DNA of 58,537 bases from Pseudomonas sp. (GTDB lineage Bacteria > Pseudomonadota > Gammaproteobacteria > Pseudomonadales > Pseudomonadaceae). The stretch is from positions 1 to 58,537 of the forward strand of contig JAKUTK010000029.1 of assembly GCA_022448005.1 (NCBI GenBank), written 5' to 3'. Below the pieces are notes generated by a model that was given only the letters and a program-made list of their open reading frames with translations, was not told the origin of the DNA and made no database searches. Shown here piece after piece: positions 15,870-24,633 of this stretch; the first letter of the stretch is position 1; each line of letters starts with the position of its first letter. The position numbers and the translations under genes were made by a program.

Positions 15870-16729
15870 CGCTCGATGTGTTGTGGTCGCCATTTGCTGA
15901 ATTCGCCTTCATGCGCCGCGCCCTGTTCGGTGGCGTGGCGCTGGCATGCAGTGCCGGACCACTGAGCGTTTTTCTGATTCTGCGGCGGATGAGCCTGATC
16001 GGAGATGCCATCGCCCACGGGATCTTGCCAGGCGCGGCATTGGCGTTCTGGTTGTTTGGTTTGAGTCTGCCGGCGCTGACCCTCGGTGGCCTCGCCGCCG
16101 GGCTGGGAATGGCGGGCGCTGCGGCCTGGGTCAGTCGGCGAACTGGCCTACGTGAAGACGCCAGTCTGGCTGCGCTCTATCCCATTTCGCTCGCCAGTGG
16201 CGTGTTGCTGCTCGGACTGGCGGGTCGCAAGCTCGATCTGCTGCACCTGTTGTTTGGCTCGGCACTGGCGGTCGACACGACCACACTGGTGGGCATGCTC
16301 GGCACGGCTGTGTGCAGCCTGCTGGTACTTGCACTGACTTACCGCGCTCTGGCGCTGGATAGCCTGGATCCGCTGTTTCTGCGTAGCGTCAGCCGCTTCG
16401 GGCCGTTGGCACACGCGGCCTTCCTCACGCTGGTCGTGCTCAATCTGGTTATCGGCTTCCAGGCCATCGGCGCGCTGATGGTGGTTGGGCTGATGATGTT
16501 GCCTGCCGCTGCGGCGCGCTTCTGGAGCCGACGGTTGCCGGTGCTGCTGCCGCTTGCCGCGCTGATTGGGGCCGTGTGCGTATGGCTGGGGCTGCTGCTC
16601 TCCTTTCATGCCAGCCTGCCCAGTGGGCCGTGCATCGTGCTGCTAGCCGGCGCCTTCTATCTGTTTTCGGTCGTGGCTGGGCCTGTTCAAGGCCTGCTGC
16701 GCTCGCGCGCTTTTCCCATCACCGTCTGA
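15866..16729 (+). CDS. Zinc/manganese ABC transporter, permease subunit
   Basis: The 287-residue protein has about eight membrane segments and motifs of the ZnuB/MntB/AztB family, including RRMSLIGDAIAHGILPGAAL near residue 40 and FQAIGALMVVGLMMLPAA near 195. It begins at a GTG (15866-15868) overlapping the ATPase TGA in a GTGA arrangement, which implies translational coupling; the frame is open upstream to 15806 but there it only shadows the ATPase. The binding-protein gene starts 10 bp after its stop. Confidence 0.9.
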   Translation: MTLDVLWSPFAEFAFMRRALFGGVALACSAGPLSVFLILRRMSLIGDAIAHGILPGAALAFWLFGLSLPALTLGGLAAGLGMAGAAAWVSRRTGLREDASLAALYPISLASGVLLLGLAGRKLDLLHLLFGSALAVDTTTLVGMLGTAVCSLLVLALTYRALALDSLDPLFLRSVSRFGPLAHAAFLTLVVLNLVIGFQAIGALMVVGLMMLPAAAARFWSRRLPVLLPLAALIGAVCVWLGLLLSFHASLPSGPCIVLLAGAFYLFSVVAGPVQGLLRSRAFPITV

Positions 16730-16738
16730 GGTTTCACC

Positions 16739-17611
16739 ATGCGATACCTGTTTTTTGTGCTCACGCTGTGGCTGCCGCTTTCACTGCATGCCGAGGAAAA
16801 GCTCAATGTCGTCACCAGCTTCAGCATTCTCGCTGACCTTGCCCAGCAAGTCGGTGGTGATCGGATTGAACTGACTAACCTGGTTGACGCAGATGCTGAT
16901 GCGCATGTTTATGCACCTAGCCCGGATGACGCCAAAGCACTGCTGCGGGCCGACCTGATCGTTGCTAACGGTCTCGGTTTCGAACCCTGGCTGGAGCGGC
17001 TGCTGGCCAGCAGCGAGCCTGCGGGCAAGCGCATCGATGCGGGCGCGGGCGTCGTTCCGTTGATGCTGGAGGAAGACGGCGAACAGGTACCGGATCCGCA
17101 TGCGTGGCAGAGCCTGACCAACGTCGAGATCTACGTGCGCAACATCACCAAGGCGCTCGTGCAACTCGACCCGGATCACCGCGAAGGCTATGAAGCGCGA
17201 CGTGACGCCTACCTGGCCCGGCTGCATGCCTTGCTCAAGAGGGCCGATGCGCAGATCGCGAGCTTGCCGGCCAGTCAGCGCAAGGTCGTCACCAGTCATG
17301 ATGCGTTCGGCTATCTGGGCCAGGCCTGGCAGCTGGATTTCATCGCGCCGCAGGGGCTTTCTACCCACGACGAACCTTCGGCAGCCGAGGTGGCTGGGTT
17401 GATCCGTCAATTACGCAGCGAAGGTGTACGAGCGGTGTTCGTCGAGAACATCCGTGACCCGCGTTTGATCGAGCAAATCGCCGAAGAAGCCGGCGCCAAA
17501 GTCGGCGGCACCCTTTACTCCGATGCGCTGGCCAGCGAAGGGCCGGCCAGCACCTATCTCGGCATGTTCGAGCATAACCTCGACACTCTGATGGCAGCGC
17601 TGAAGCGGTAG
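16739..17611 (+). CDS. Zinc/manganese ABC transporter, periplasmic binding protein
   Basis: The 290-residue protein has a short signal peptide (MRYLFFVLTLWLPLSLHA). It shows the cluster A-I metal-binding ligands: His in DADAHVYAPSP, His in DPHAW, Glu in AVFVENI, and Asp in LYSDAL. The His-rich loop typical of ZnuA is absent between the first two ligands, which fits AztC-like or manganese-type proteins better than ZnuA. It is the third gene of the operon; its stop codon runs directly into a GTAGGGCGGATC repeat. Confidence 0.9.
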   Translation: MRYLFFVLTLWLPLSLHAEEKLNVVTSFSILADLAQQVGGDRIELTNLVDADADAHVYAPSPDDAKALLRADLIVANGLGFEPWLERLLASSEPAGKRIDAGAGVVPLMLEEDGEQVPDPHAWQSLTNVEIYVRNITKALVQLDPDHREGYEARRDAYLARLHALLKRADAQIASLPASQRKVVTSHDAFGYLGQAWQLDFIAPQGLSTHDEPSAAEVAGLIRQLRSEGVRAVFVENIRDPRLIEQIAEEAGAKVGGTLYSDALASEGPASTYLGMFEHNLDTLMAALKR

Positions 17612-17854
17612 GGCGGATCATGCGATCCACGCGTTGATCGAACTCGGTGCGACGTGGCGGTGGTTGTAGAAAGCGACATCGACCCTACGAATGGCTGCGT
17701 GGCTTTCAAGCTTTGAGGTGAATTACAGGTCACCGATCCGCACGCTCATCAAGCCACGAGCGTCCCGGCGGTGGATGTAGAAAGCGACATCCACCCTACG
17801 AGCGCCGGCGGTGGCTTCGACCGTAAGGTGGATCACGCTTCATCGATCCACGCG
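17607..17854. repeat. Cluster of GTAGGGTGGAT-type repeats
   Basis: Four related units lie in the 304-bp gap between the metal-binding protein gene and guaD: GTAGGGCGGATC...GATCCACGCG (from 17607), TGTAGAAAGCGACATCGACC (17665-17690), a longer copy (17771-17802) with ends GTGGATGTAG and CCACCCTACG, and GTAAGGTGGATC...GATCCACGCG (17823-17854). Each can fold into a short hairpin. The first overlaps the stop codon of the binding-protein gene. No gene is seen in the gap. Confidence 0.7.
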
Positions 17855-17915
17855 TTAGAGCACGCAAGTTGCGTAGCTGGCGAGACAACTGATCATCGCG
17901 TCAGTGATCTACCGT

Positions 17916-19223
17916 TCACGATGCCTTTTGGTGAACCGAAACCCCGGCGGCGTAGGTTTCCTTCACGGCGCGGTCGTCGCCGAGGATCATCAGGGCGAAG
18001 AGTTTTTCCTGCAGCGTCGTGGCCTGGCTTAGGCGGTAGTCGATCAGGGGAGTCGCCTTGTAATCGAGCACCACGAAGTCGGCATCTTTGCCGGGCTGCA
18101 GGTTGCCGATCTTGTCGTCCAGATACAGCGCTCGCGCCCCGCCGAGCGTGGCGAGATACAACGCCTTGAACGCATCGAGTTTCTGGCCCTGCAGCTGCAA
18201 CACCTTGTAAGCCTCGTTGAGGCTCTGCAGTTGCGAGAAGCTGGTGCCGCCGCCGACGTCCGTGCCCAGACCCACCCTCACGCCGTAGCCTTCCACCTTC
18301 GCCAGATCGAACAGGCCGCTGCCGAGGAACAGGTTGGACGTGGGGCAGAAGGCCACGGCCGAGCCGGTCTCGCCGAGGCGTTTGCATTCGTCATCACAGA
18401 GGTGGATGCCGTGGGCGAAGACCGAGCGCGCGCCGATCAGACCGTGATGGTCGTAGACGTCCAGGTAACCCTTGCGCTCGGGGAACAGCTCCTTGACCCA
18501 CTCCACCTCCTGCTTGTTCTCGGAAATGTGCGTGTGCATGTAGAGGTCGGGGTATTCGGCAAACAGCTTGCCGGCCAGCGTCAGCTGTTCTGGCGTGCTG
18601 GTCGGTGCGAAGCGCGGGGTCACGGCGTAATGCAGGCGGCCTTTGCTATGCCAGCGTTCGATCAGCGCTTTGCTGTCGGCATAGCCGGACTCGGCCGTGT
18701 CGGTGAGAAAGTCCGGCGCATTGCGGTCCATCAACACCTTGCCGGCAATCATCCGCAGGTTGAGTTTTTCCGCTGCTTCGAAGAAAGCATCCACCGACTG
18801 CTTGTGCACCGTGCCGAACACCAGTGCGGTGGTGGTGCCGTTGCGCAGCAGCTCGCCGAGGAACAGGTCGGCCTGTTGGCGAGCATGCTCCATGTCACTG
18901 AAACGCCCTTCGTTGGGGAAGGTGTAGGTTTCCAGCCAGTCCAGCAGCTGGGTGCCGTAGGAGCCGATCACGCCAACTTGCGGATAGTGAATATGGGTGT
19001 CGATAAAGCCGGGAGTGATCAGCGCGTCCGGGTACTCGACCACTTCGGTGCCGGCCGACAGCGTTGGTAGCAGGTCGGCAGCGGCGCCGATGCGCACGAC
19101 CTTACCGTCCTCGACAACCAGCAGGCCGTCTTCGAAATACTCGTGAGATTGCTCGATGCCCACCTCACGCGGGTCGGCAAGGCAGTGGAGCAGGGCGGCA
19201 CGGTAGGCTTTTGATTGGGGCAT
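17916..19223 (-). CDS. guaD: Guanine deaminase
   Basis: GuaD is a cytoplasmic zinc amidohydrolase converting guanine to xanthine, the substrate of XdhAB. The 435-residue protein has the metal motif PGFIDTHIHYPQ (His77, His79), FGTVHKQSVD, YMHTHISENKQE with further metal or catalytic residues, FAHGIHL, and GLGTDVGGGTSFS with the conserved Asp. Length and motifs match bacterial guanine deaminases. It is the last gene of the xdhA-xdhB-xdhC-guaD series on the minus strand, separated from xdhC by a REP pair. Confidence 0.94.
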   Translation of the reverse strand: MPQSKAYRAALLHCLADPREVGIEQSHEYFEDGLLVVEDGKVVRIGAAADLLPTLSAGTEVVEYPDALITPGFIDTHIHYPQVGVIGSYGTQLLDWLETYTFPNEGRFSDMEHARQQADLFLGELLRNGTTTALVFGTVHKQSVDAFFEAAEKLNLRMIAGKVLMDRNAPDFLTDTAESGYADSKALIERWHSKGRLHYAVTPRFAPTSTPEQLTLAGKLFAEYPDLYMHTHISENKQEVEWVKELFPERKGYLDVYDHHGLIGARSVFAHGIHLCDDECKRLGETGSAVAFCPTSNLFLGSGLFDLAKVEGYGVRVGLGTDVGGGTSFSQLQSLNEAYKVLQLQGQKLDAFKALYLATLGGARALYLDDKIGNLQPGKDADFVVLDYKATPLIDYRLSQATTLQEKLFALMILGDDRAVKETYAAGVSVHQKAS

Positions 19224-19299
19224 GGTGAGTCTCGAAAATCGTGGTGTAAGTGTTCCGGCCCGGAATCAACAGGTAATTCCAGAGGCTTGGGTTCTGTTC

Positions 19300-19363
19300 G
19301 TAGGAACCAGGTTGCTGGCGAAGCTTTAGCTTGAGTCCATTCGCGAGCAAGCTCGCTCCTACA
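19300..19363. repeat. Inverted REP pair between xdhC and guaD
   Basis: GTAGGAACCAGGTTGCTGGC (from 19300) is a divergent left arm. The right arm at 19340-19363 is the exact inverted GTAGGAGCGAGC-type REP seen at 7937-7998. Together they form a two-arm element in the 178-bp gap between the two genes. Confidence 0.78.
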
Positions 19364-19401
19364 GCAGCGTCGCGCGCCGCGAGCTGATGCCTTGATGCAA
19401 T

Positions 19402-20250
19402 TCAACCCGCCTGCGAGCGACGCGATGCAGGGACAAGCATGGGCACCGGCTTTTCACCGTCGACGGTCTTTTCACCGAAGTTGGCGTTGTAGATGGCGAT
19501 CACTTCGCCAGCGATGGATACAGCAATTTCGACCGGCAGCTTTCCCTTCACTTCGGCGATACCCATCGGGCAGCGCATGCGTTGCACGGTGTCAGGCTGG
19601 AAGCCACGGTCGCGCAGACGGTGTTCGAACTTGGCGCGCTTGCTCTTCGAGCCGATCAGCCCGTAGTAGGTGAAATCGTTACGTTCGAGGATGGCCGCGG
19701 TCAGCTCCAGGTCGAGTTGGTGGTTGTGGGTCATGACGATGAAGTAGCTGCCGGCGGGCATCTCGGCCACCTCGTCGACCACCTCGTCGTTGACCACTTT
19801 CTCCACTCCCGCAGGAATATGGGCCGGGAATTCGCTTTCGCGCGAATCGATCCAGCGCACCTTGCACGGCAGACTGGCAAGTAGCGGCACCAGTGCACGG
19901 CCGACGTGGCCGGCACCGAACACCGCAATATGCGCCTGCGGTTGGCCCATGGGTTCGAACAGCAGCACGGTGGCGCCGCCACAGCACTGGCCGAGGCTCG
20001 CGCCCAGGGAAAAGCGTTCCAGCCGCGTATCACGCACGCGGTTTTCAAGCATCTCCCGCGCAATCGCCTGTGCCTTGTATTCCAGATGGCCGCCACCGAT
20101 GGTGTCGTACAGGCGCTCGCGGCTGACCACCATCTTCGAGCCCGCATTGCGTGGCGTCGAGCCGCGCTCTTCGATGATGGTGACCAGCACGCAGGGTTCG
20201 CCTTGTTGCTGCAGGTCGGCGAGTGCTTCGATCCAGGCGGTATTGCTCAT
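19402..20250 (-). CDS. xdhC: Xanthine dehydrogenase accessory protein XdhC
   Basis: XdhC binds and sulfurates the molybdenum cofactor before insertion into XdhB. The 282-residue protein has the N-terminal TIIEERGSTPRNAGSKMVV and GGGHLEYKAQAIA motifs (XdhC/CoxI domain), the conserved LGQCCGG cysteines near residue 90, and a C-terminal Rossmann-like domain starting IAVFGAGHVGRALVPLL. It lies after xdhB with a 97-bp gap filled by a repeat, and before guaD. Confidence 0.93.
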   Translation of the reverse strand: MSNTAWIEALADLQQQGEPCVLVTIIEERGSTPRNAGSKMVVSRERLYDTIGGGHLEYKAQAIAREMLENRVRDTRLERFSLGASLGQCCGGATVLLFEPMGQPQAHIAVFGAGHVGRALVPLLASLPCKVRWIDSRESEFPAHIPAGVEKVVNDEVVDEVAEMPAGSYFIVMTHNHQLDLELTAAILERNDFTYYGLIGSKSKRAKFEHRLRDRGFQPDTVQRMRCPMGIAEVKGKLPVEIAVSIAGEVIAIYNANFGEKTVDGEKPVPMLVPASRRSQAG

Positions 20251-20262
20251 GGCTCTGTCCTT

Positions 20263-20347
20263 CGTAGGGTGGAAGACCGCGAAGCGTCTTCCACCGAAAA
20301 CATCATGTTGCGCCGAAGGTGGACAAGCAAAGCGTGTCCACCCTACG
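20263..20347. repeat. CGTAGGGTGGA...TCCACCCTACG inverted repeat
   Basis: CGTAGGGTGGAAG at 20263 pairs with the TCCACCCTACG ending at 20347, enclosing two internal short hairpins. It fills almost the whole gap between xdhC and xdhB and abuts the xdhB stop codon at 20348. Confidence 0.7.
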
Positions 20348-22738
20348 TCAGGCCGGCGTGGTCTCCGTTGTCGCAGGCGCGCCTGCGTGTTGCTTCAACT
20401 TGCGCATCTGTTCCACACCCCAGAGCACCCGCTCGGGCGTCGCTGGCGCGTCGATCTTCGGTTGGGCCTTGTAGTCGGCCAAGCTGGCGACGGCATCCTT
20501 GATCGCACACCAGACCGAAATGCCGAGCATGAACGGCGGCTCGCCGACGGCCTTGGAATGGAACACCGTGTCTTCGGGGTTCTTGCGGTTTTCCACCAGT
20601 TTGACCCGCAGATCCAGCGGCATGTCTGCCACGGCTGGAACTTTGTAGCTGGCTGGGCCGCTGGTCATCAGCTTGCCCTTGTCGTTCCAGACCAGCTCTT
20701 CCATGGTCAGCCAGCCCATGCCCTGGACGAAGCCGCCTTCTACCTGGCCGATATCGATGGCTGGGTTCAGCGAGGCGCCGACATCATGCAGGATGTCGCT
20801 GCGCAGCATCTTGTACTCGCCGGTCAGGGTGTCGACGATCACTTCCGAGCACGCCGCGCCATAGGCGAAGTAATAGAACGGCCGGCCGCGTGCCTGGCTG
20901 CGGTCGTAGTAGATCTTCGGCGTGCGGTAAAAGCCGGTGGACGACAGCGAAACCTGGCCGAAATAGGCCTGCTGGATCAGCTCGTCGAAGGAGACGTACT
21001 GGTCACGGATGCGCACCTGGCCGTTCTTGAACTCCACATCCTCTTCAGTGACTTTGAAGTGCCTTGCGGCAAACTCGATCAGGCGCTGCTTGATGGTTTG
21101 CGCCGCGTTTTGCGCTGCCTTGCCATTCAGGTCGGTGCCGCTGGAAGCAGCGGTTGGCGAGGTGTTCGGCACCTTGTCGGTATTGGTCGCGGTGATCTGG
21201 ATGCGGTCGATATCCACCTGGAACACTTCGGCCACGACCTGCGCGACCTTGGTGTTCAGGCCCTGGCCCATCTCGGTACCGCCATGGTTCAGGTGGATGC
21301 TGCCATCGGTGTAGACGTGCACCAGCGCGCCGCCCTGGTTGAGGAAGCTGGCGGTAAAGCTGATGCCGAACTTCACTGGGGTCAGTGACAGACCCTTCTT
21401 CAGGATCGGGCTCTTGGCATTGAACGCGCGGATCTCTTCGCGGCGCTTCGCGTACTCACTGCTGGCCTCGAGCTCGGCGGTCATTTCCTCGAGCATGTTG
21501 TGCTCGACCGTCTGGTAGTAAGGCGTGACGTTGCGCTCGGTCTTGCCGTAGTAGTTGCGCTTGCGCACCTCCAGCGGGTCCTTGCCCAGCTCGCGCGCGA
21601 CCGTGTCCATGATCTCTTCGATGGCGACCATGCCTTGCGGGCCGCCAAAGCCACGGTAGGCGGTGTTCGACGCCAGGTTGGTCTTGCAGCGATGACCGTT
21701 GATGGTGGCGTCGCCCAGGTAGTAGGCGTTGTCGGAGTGGAACATGGCGCGGTCGACGATGGAGCCGGAGAGGTCCGGTGAGTAACCGCAGTTGCCGGCC
21801 AGGTCGATCTCGATGCCGTGCAGCAGGCCGTCATCATCGAAGCCGACGTCGTACTCGACATAGAAGGGGTGACGCTTGCCGGTCATGGTCATGTCTTCCA
21901 TGCGTGGCAGACGCATCTTGGTCGGGCGCCCGGTGAGGTGTGCAATCACGGCGCACATGCACGCGGGGCCTGCGGCCTGGGTCTCCTTGCCGCCGAAGCC
22001 GCCGCCCATGCGGCGCATGTCGATGACGATCTTGTTCATCGAGACGTCGAGCACCTCGGAGACCAGCTTCTGCACCTCGGTGGGGTTCTGCGTCGAGGTG
22101 TAGACGATCATGCCGCCGTCCTCGGTGGGCATCACCGAAGAGACCTGAGTTTCCAGGTAAAAATGTTCCTGCCCGCCGATGTGCAAGCTGCCTTGCAGGC
22201 GACGCGGGGCGCCGGCCAGTGCGCTGGCCGAATCGCCGCGCTTGTGGGTGTGGCTGTCGAGCACGAAGTGCTTCTTGCGCAAGGCATCGACGACGTCGAT
22301 CACCGGTTCCAGATCTTCGTACTCAATGATCGCGGCCATGGCCGCTTTGCGCGCGGTATCCAGGCTGTCGGCTGCGACGGCAATCACCGGCTGGCCGACA
22401 TATTCGACCTTGCCGTCGGCCAGCAGCGGATCACCGGGCATGACCGCGCCGATGTCGAGCTGACCCGGTACGTCCTGCGCAGTGATGGCGATCGCAACGC
22501 CGGGTACGGCGTAGCAAGGGGCTGTGTCGATGCGCACGATTCGGGCATGGGCGCGGTCGCTCATGCGGGCATAGATGTGCAGCTGATTGGGGAATTCCAG
22601 ACGGTCGTCGACATAGACCGCTTCGCCGGTGACGTGCTTGGGCGCGCTGTCATGCTTGACGCTGCGGCCGACGCCGGTGACCAGGTCCTGCTTGAACAGG
22701 GCGGCGATTTCTTCCTGGGTTTTGGTTGGCTTATGCAT
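20348..22738 (-). CDS. xdhB: Xanthine dehydrogenase, molybdopterin-binding subunit
   Basis: The 796-residue large subunit binds the molybdenum cofactor and oxidises hypoxanthine and xanthine to urate. Key motifs are GRSVKHDSAPKHVTGEAVYV near the N-terminus, MRRMGGGFGGKETQAAG (cofactor site), NTAYRGFGGPQGM (with the substrate-binding Arg), TEMGQGLNTKVAQVVAEVF, and VGEPPFMLGISV with the catalytic Glu. The ATG at 22736-22738 overlaps the xdhA stop by 8 bp (ATGCATAA) and gives the normal N-terminus. Confidence 0.95.
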   Translation of the reverse strand: MHKPTKTQEEIAALFKQDLVTGVGRSVKHDSAPKHVTGEAVYVDDRLEFPNQLHIYARMSDRAHARIVRIDTAPCYAVPGVAIAITAQDVPGQLDIGAVMPGDPLLADGKVEYVGQPVIAVAADSLDTARKAAMAAIIEYEDLEPVIDVVDALRKKHFVLDSHTHKRGDSASALAGAPRRLQGSLHIGGQEHFYLETQVSSVMPTEDGGMIVYTSTQNPTEVQKLVSEVLDVSMNKIVIDMRRMGGGFGGKETQAAGPACMCAVIAHLTGRPTKMRLPRMEDMTMTGKRHPFYVEYDVGFDDDGLLHGIEIDLAGNCGYSPDLSGSIVDRAMFHSDNAYYLGDATINGHRCKTNLASNTAYRGFGGPQGMVAIEEIMDTVARELGKDPLEVRKRNYYGKTERNVTPYYQTVEHNMLEEMTAELEASSEYAKRREEIRAFNAKSPILKKGLSLTPVKFGISFTASFLNQGGALVHVYTDGSIHLNHGGTEMGQGLNTKVAQVVAEVFQVDIDRIQITATNTDKVPNTSPTAASSGTDLNGKAAQNAAQTIKQRLIEFAARHFKVTEEDVEFKNGQVRIRDQYVSFDELIQQAYFGQVSLSSTGFYRTPKIYYDRSQARGRPFYYFAYGAACSEVIVDTLTGEYKMLRSDILHDVGASLNPAIDIGQVEGGFVQGMGWLTMEELVWNDKGKLMTSGPASYKVPAVADMPLDLRVKLVENRKNPEDTVFHSKAVGEPPFMLGISVWCAIKDAVASLADYKAQPKIDAPATPERVLWGVEQMRKLKQHAGAPATTETTPA

Positions 22739-24170
22739 AGGAAGTGACCCTCGTCTCGTACGCCGGCGCTTGTTGTTCGTGGAAGCATTTGCGCAACAGG
22801 TTCTGTGCGACCAGCAGGCGGTATTCGCGGCTGGCACGGAAGTCGGTCAGTGGCGTGAAGTCCTGTTCCAGCGCTTCACAGGCCCGCTCGATGGTCTCGG
22901 CGGTGAACGGCGCGCCGATCAGCGCACGCTCGCAGGCCACTGCGCGTTTCGGAATGGCCGCCATGCCGCCGAAGGCGACGCGGGCATCGTCGATCAGGCC
23001 GTCTTCGAGCTTCAGGTCAAAGGCCGCACAGACGGCAGAGATGTCATCGTCCAGGCGCTTGGACACCTTGTACGCGCGGAACACCCGATTGGGCTGAGCG
23101 CGCGGCACTATGATCTTTTCGATGAACTCGCCCTGTTCACGGGCGGTGACCTTGTAGTCGATGAAGTAGTCCTGCAGCAGCAGGGTGCGGCTGTTGACGC
23201 CCTTGCGCAGCACCACCTCAGCACCCAGCGCGATCAGCAAAGGCGGCGAATCGCCGATGGGCGAGGCATTGCCGATGTTGCCGCCCAGGGTGCCCTGGTT
23301 GCGGATCTGCAGAGAGGCGAAGCGATGCAGCAACTCGCCGAAGTCCGGGTATTCGTTGGCCAGCGCTTCGTAGCAGTCGGTCAGCGAAGTGGCTGCACCG
23401 ATCTCGATGCTGGTGTCTGTCACTTCGACCTTCTTCATCTCAGCGATATGGCCGACGTAGATCATCACTGGCAGTTCGCGGTGGAACTGAGTGACTTCCA
23501 GCGCCAGGTCGGTGCCGCCAGCGAGCAGCCGGGCGTCCGGGTTGGCGCTGTAGATCTCCGCCAGATCACCTACCGTCAATGGGGACAGGCAGCGCTTGTC
23601 GCCGCTGTTCAGCTCGGCGGTTTCGTGCGGCTCGATGGCTTTGAGCTGAGCGATGGTCTCGGTTTCACGAGCGTCGAACTGGTCCGGCTGCTTGCCGCAA
23701 CACGCCTGCTCGGCAGCTTCGAGAATCGGACGGTAGCCGGTGCAACGGCAGAGGTTGCCAGCCAGCGCTTCATGGGTGTCCGCCTTGTCGTAACCGTCCG
23801 CCGACTTCTGCAGGGCGAACAGGCTCATGACAAATCCGGGCGTGCAGAAACCGCATTGCGAGCCGTGGCAGTCGACCATGGCTTGCTGGACGCTGTGCAG
23901 CTCGCCCTGGTGCTTGAGGTCTTCGACGGTGATCAGCTGCTTGCCGTGCAAGGCGGAGACGAAGGTCAGGCAGGAATTGAGCGTGCGGTAGCGCAGGCGA
24001 TCTCCGTCCAGCTCGCCGACTACAACGGTGCAGGCACCGCAGTCTCCGGACGCGCAGCCTTCTTTGGTGCCGGATTTACCGCGGTATTCGCGCAGGTATT
24101 CCAACACGGTGGTATTCGGATCGAGTGTCTGCTCACGGCGCAGTTCTCGATTGAGAAGAAACTGGATCAA
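22731..24170 (-). CDS. xdhA: Xanthine dehydrogenase, iron-sulfur/FAD subunit
   Basis: The 479-residue small subunit has two [2Fe-2S] clusters: the ferredoxin-type site GCASGDCGACTV (near residue 40) and the helical site QCGFCTPGF with NLCRCTGYRPI (about 100-150). An FAD domain follows (ARLLAGGTDLALEVT near 210, TLGGNIGNASPIGDSPP near 290). It transfers electrons from XdhB to NAD+. The start is TTG at 24168-24170, preceded by GGAGG at six bases. Two tandem TGAC-N6-GTCA palindromes lie 57-93 bp upstream; no TTGTRYACAA site is present there. Confidence 0.95.
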   Translation of the reverse strand: MIQFLLNRELRREQTLDPNTTVLEYLREYRGKSGTKEGCASGDCGACTVVVGELDGDRLRYRTLNSCLTFVSALHGKQLITVEDLKHQGELHSVQQAMVDCHGSQCGFCTPGFVMSLFALQKSADGYDKADTHEALAGNLCRCTGYRPILEAAEQACCGKQPDQFDARETETIAQLKAIEPHETAELNSGDKRCLSPLTVGDLAEIYSANPDARLLAGGTDLALEVTQFHRELPVMIYVGHIAEMKKVEVTDTSIEIGAATSLTDCYEALANEYPDFGELLHRFASLQIRNQGTLGGNIGNASPIGDSPPLLIALGAEVVLRKGVNSRTLLLQDYFIDYKVTAREQGEFIEKIIVPRAQPNRVFRAYKVSKRLDDDISAVCAAFDLKLEDGLIDDARVAFGGMAAIPKRAVACERALIGAPFTAETIERACEALEQDFTPLTDFRASREYRLLVAQNLLRKCFHEQQAPAYETRVTSYA

Positions 24171-24226
24171 GGCGGGCCTCCGGGGCGTTTTTGTTCTGGG
24201 CTCTGGCGGTGGAAATTAGCGTTATC

Positions 24227-24263
24227 TGACTTTTCGGTCAAGAAATTACTGACTCAAAAGTCA
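24227..24263. promoter_or_regulatory. Tandem TGAC-N6-GTCA palindromes at the xdhA promoter
   Basis: TGACTTTTCGGTCA (24227-24240) and TGACTCAAAAGTCA (24250-24263) are two 14-bp dyads whose centres are 23 bp apart, about two helical turns. The first matches the dyad before the azgA-type gene. Spacing and identity suggest cooperative binding of a dimeric regulator. Which one is not known; the geometry resembles a RutR-type site. Confidence 0.6.
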
Positions 24264-24633
24264 ATGCGTCCGATGGACCGTTCCTGACTGACCCCGATTG
24301 CCACTACAAAGCCGGGCCGAGCATGCCTAGAGTGTGGCTCAGGCTGGCTGCTCCTGCTGCTTGCGACGACAGGCGTGGGATTCGGCGCAGCTGGGAGCGC
24401 TATTGGGATGGGCTGCTGCGACCGTCCCTCCCTTATGTCGCATACGCCATCAGGTTCAACCATCACCAAATTGAATGCAAAAAGCTGACCAATGGGACAA
24501 CTACCGAAGCTGCCTGAGAATCTGGCCTCCTTTAATAACTGTATTGGTCGCCGCCGATCCGGTTAGGCGCACGGATGGGGATATTTGCCAAGGCTTGGTG
24601 CGTCGGAGCTTCAGGCCCAAAGAGGATTACAAG
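24264..24633. other. Long untranslated stretch between xdhA and chaA
   Basis: The 370 bp contain no ORF with a credible ribosome-binding site. The last 100 bp before chaA hold several short complementary segments (for example GATCCG with CGGAT around 24556-24580), so a structured leader is possible. I could not match it to a known cation riboswitch. Confidence 0.3.

Noticed and set aside
19790..21388. 532-codon plus-strand open frame over xdhC and xdhB
   Set aside because: It lies antisense to two well-identified genes, has no recognisable domain, and reads like the complement of high-GC coding sequence.
22629..24287. 552-codon plus-strand open frame opposite xdhA
   Set aside because: Shadow of the xdhA frame; no family resemblance and no ribosome-binding site.
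24483..24633. Possible manganese (yybP-ykoY) riboswitch before chaA
   Set aside because: I could not find the conserved motifs of that class; only unspecific complementary segments are seen.
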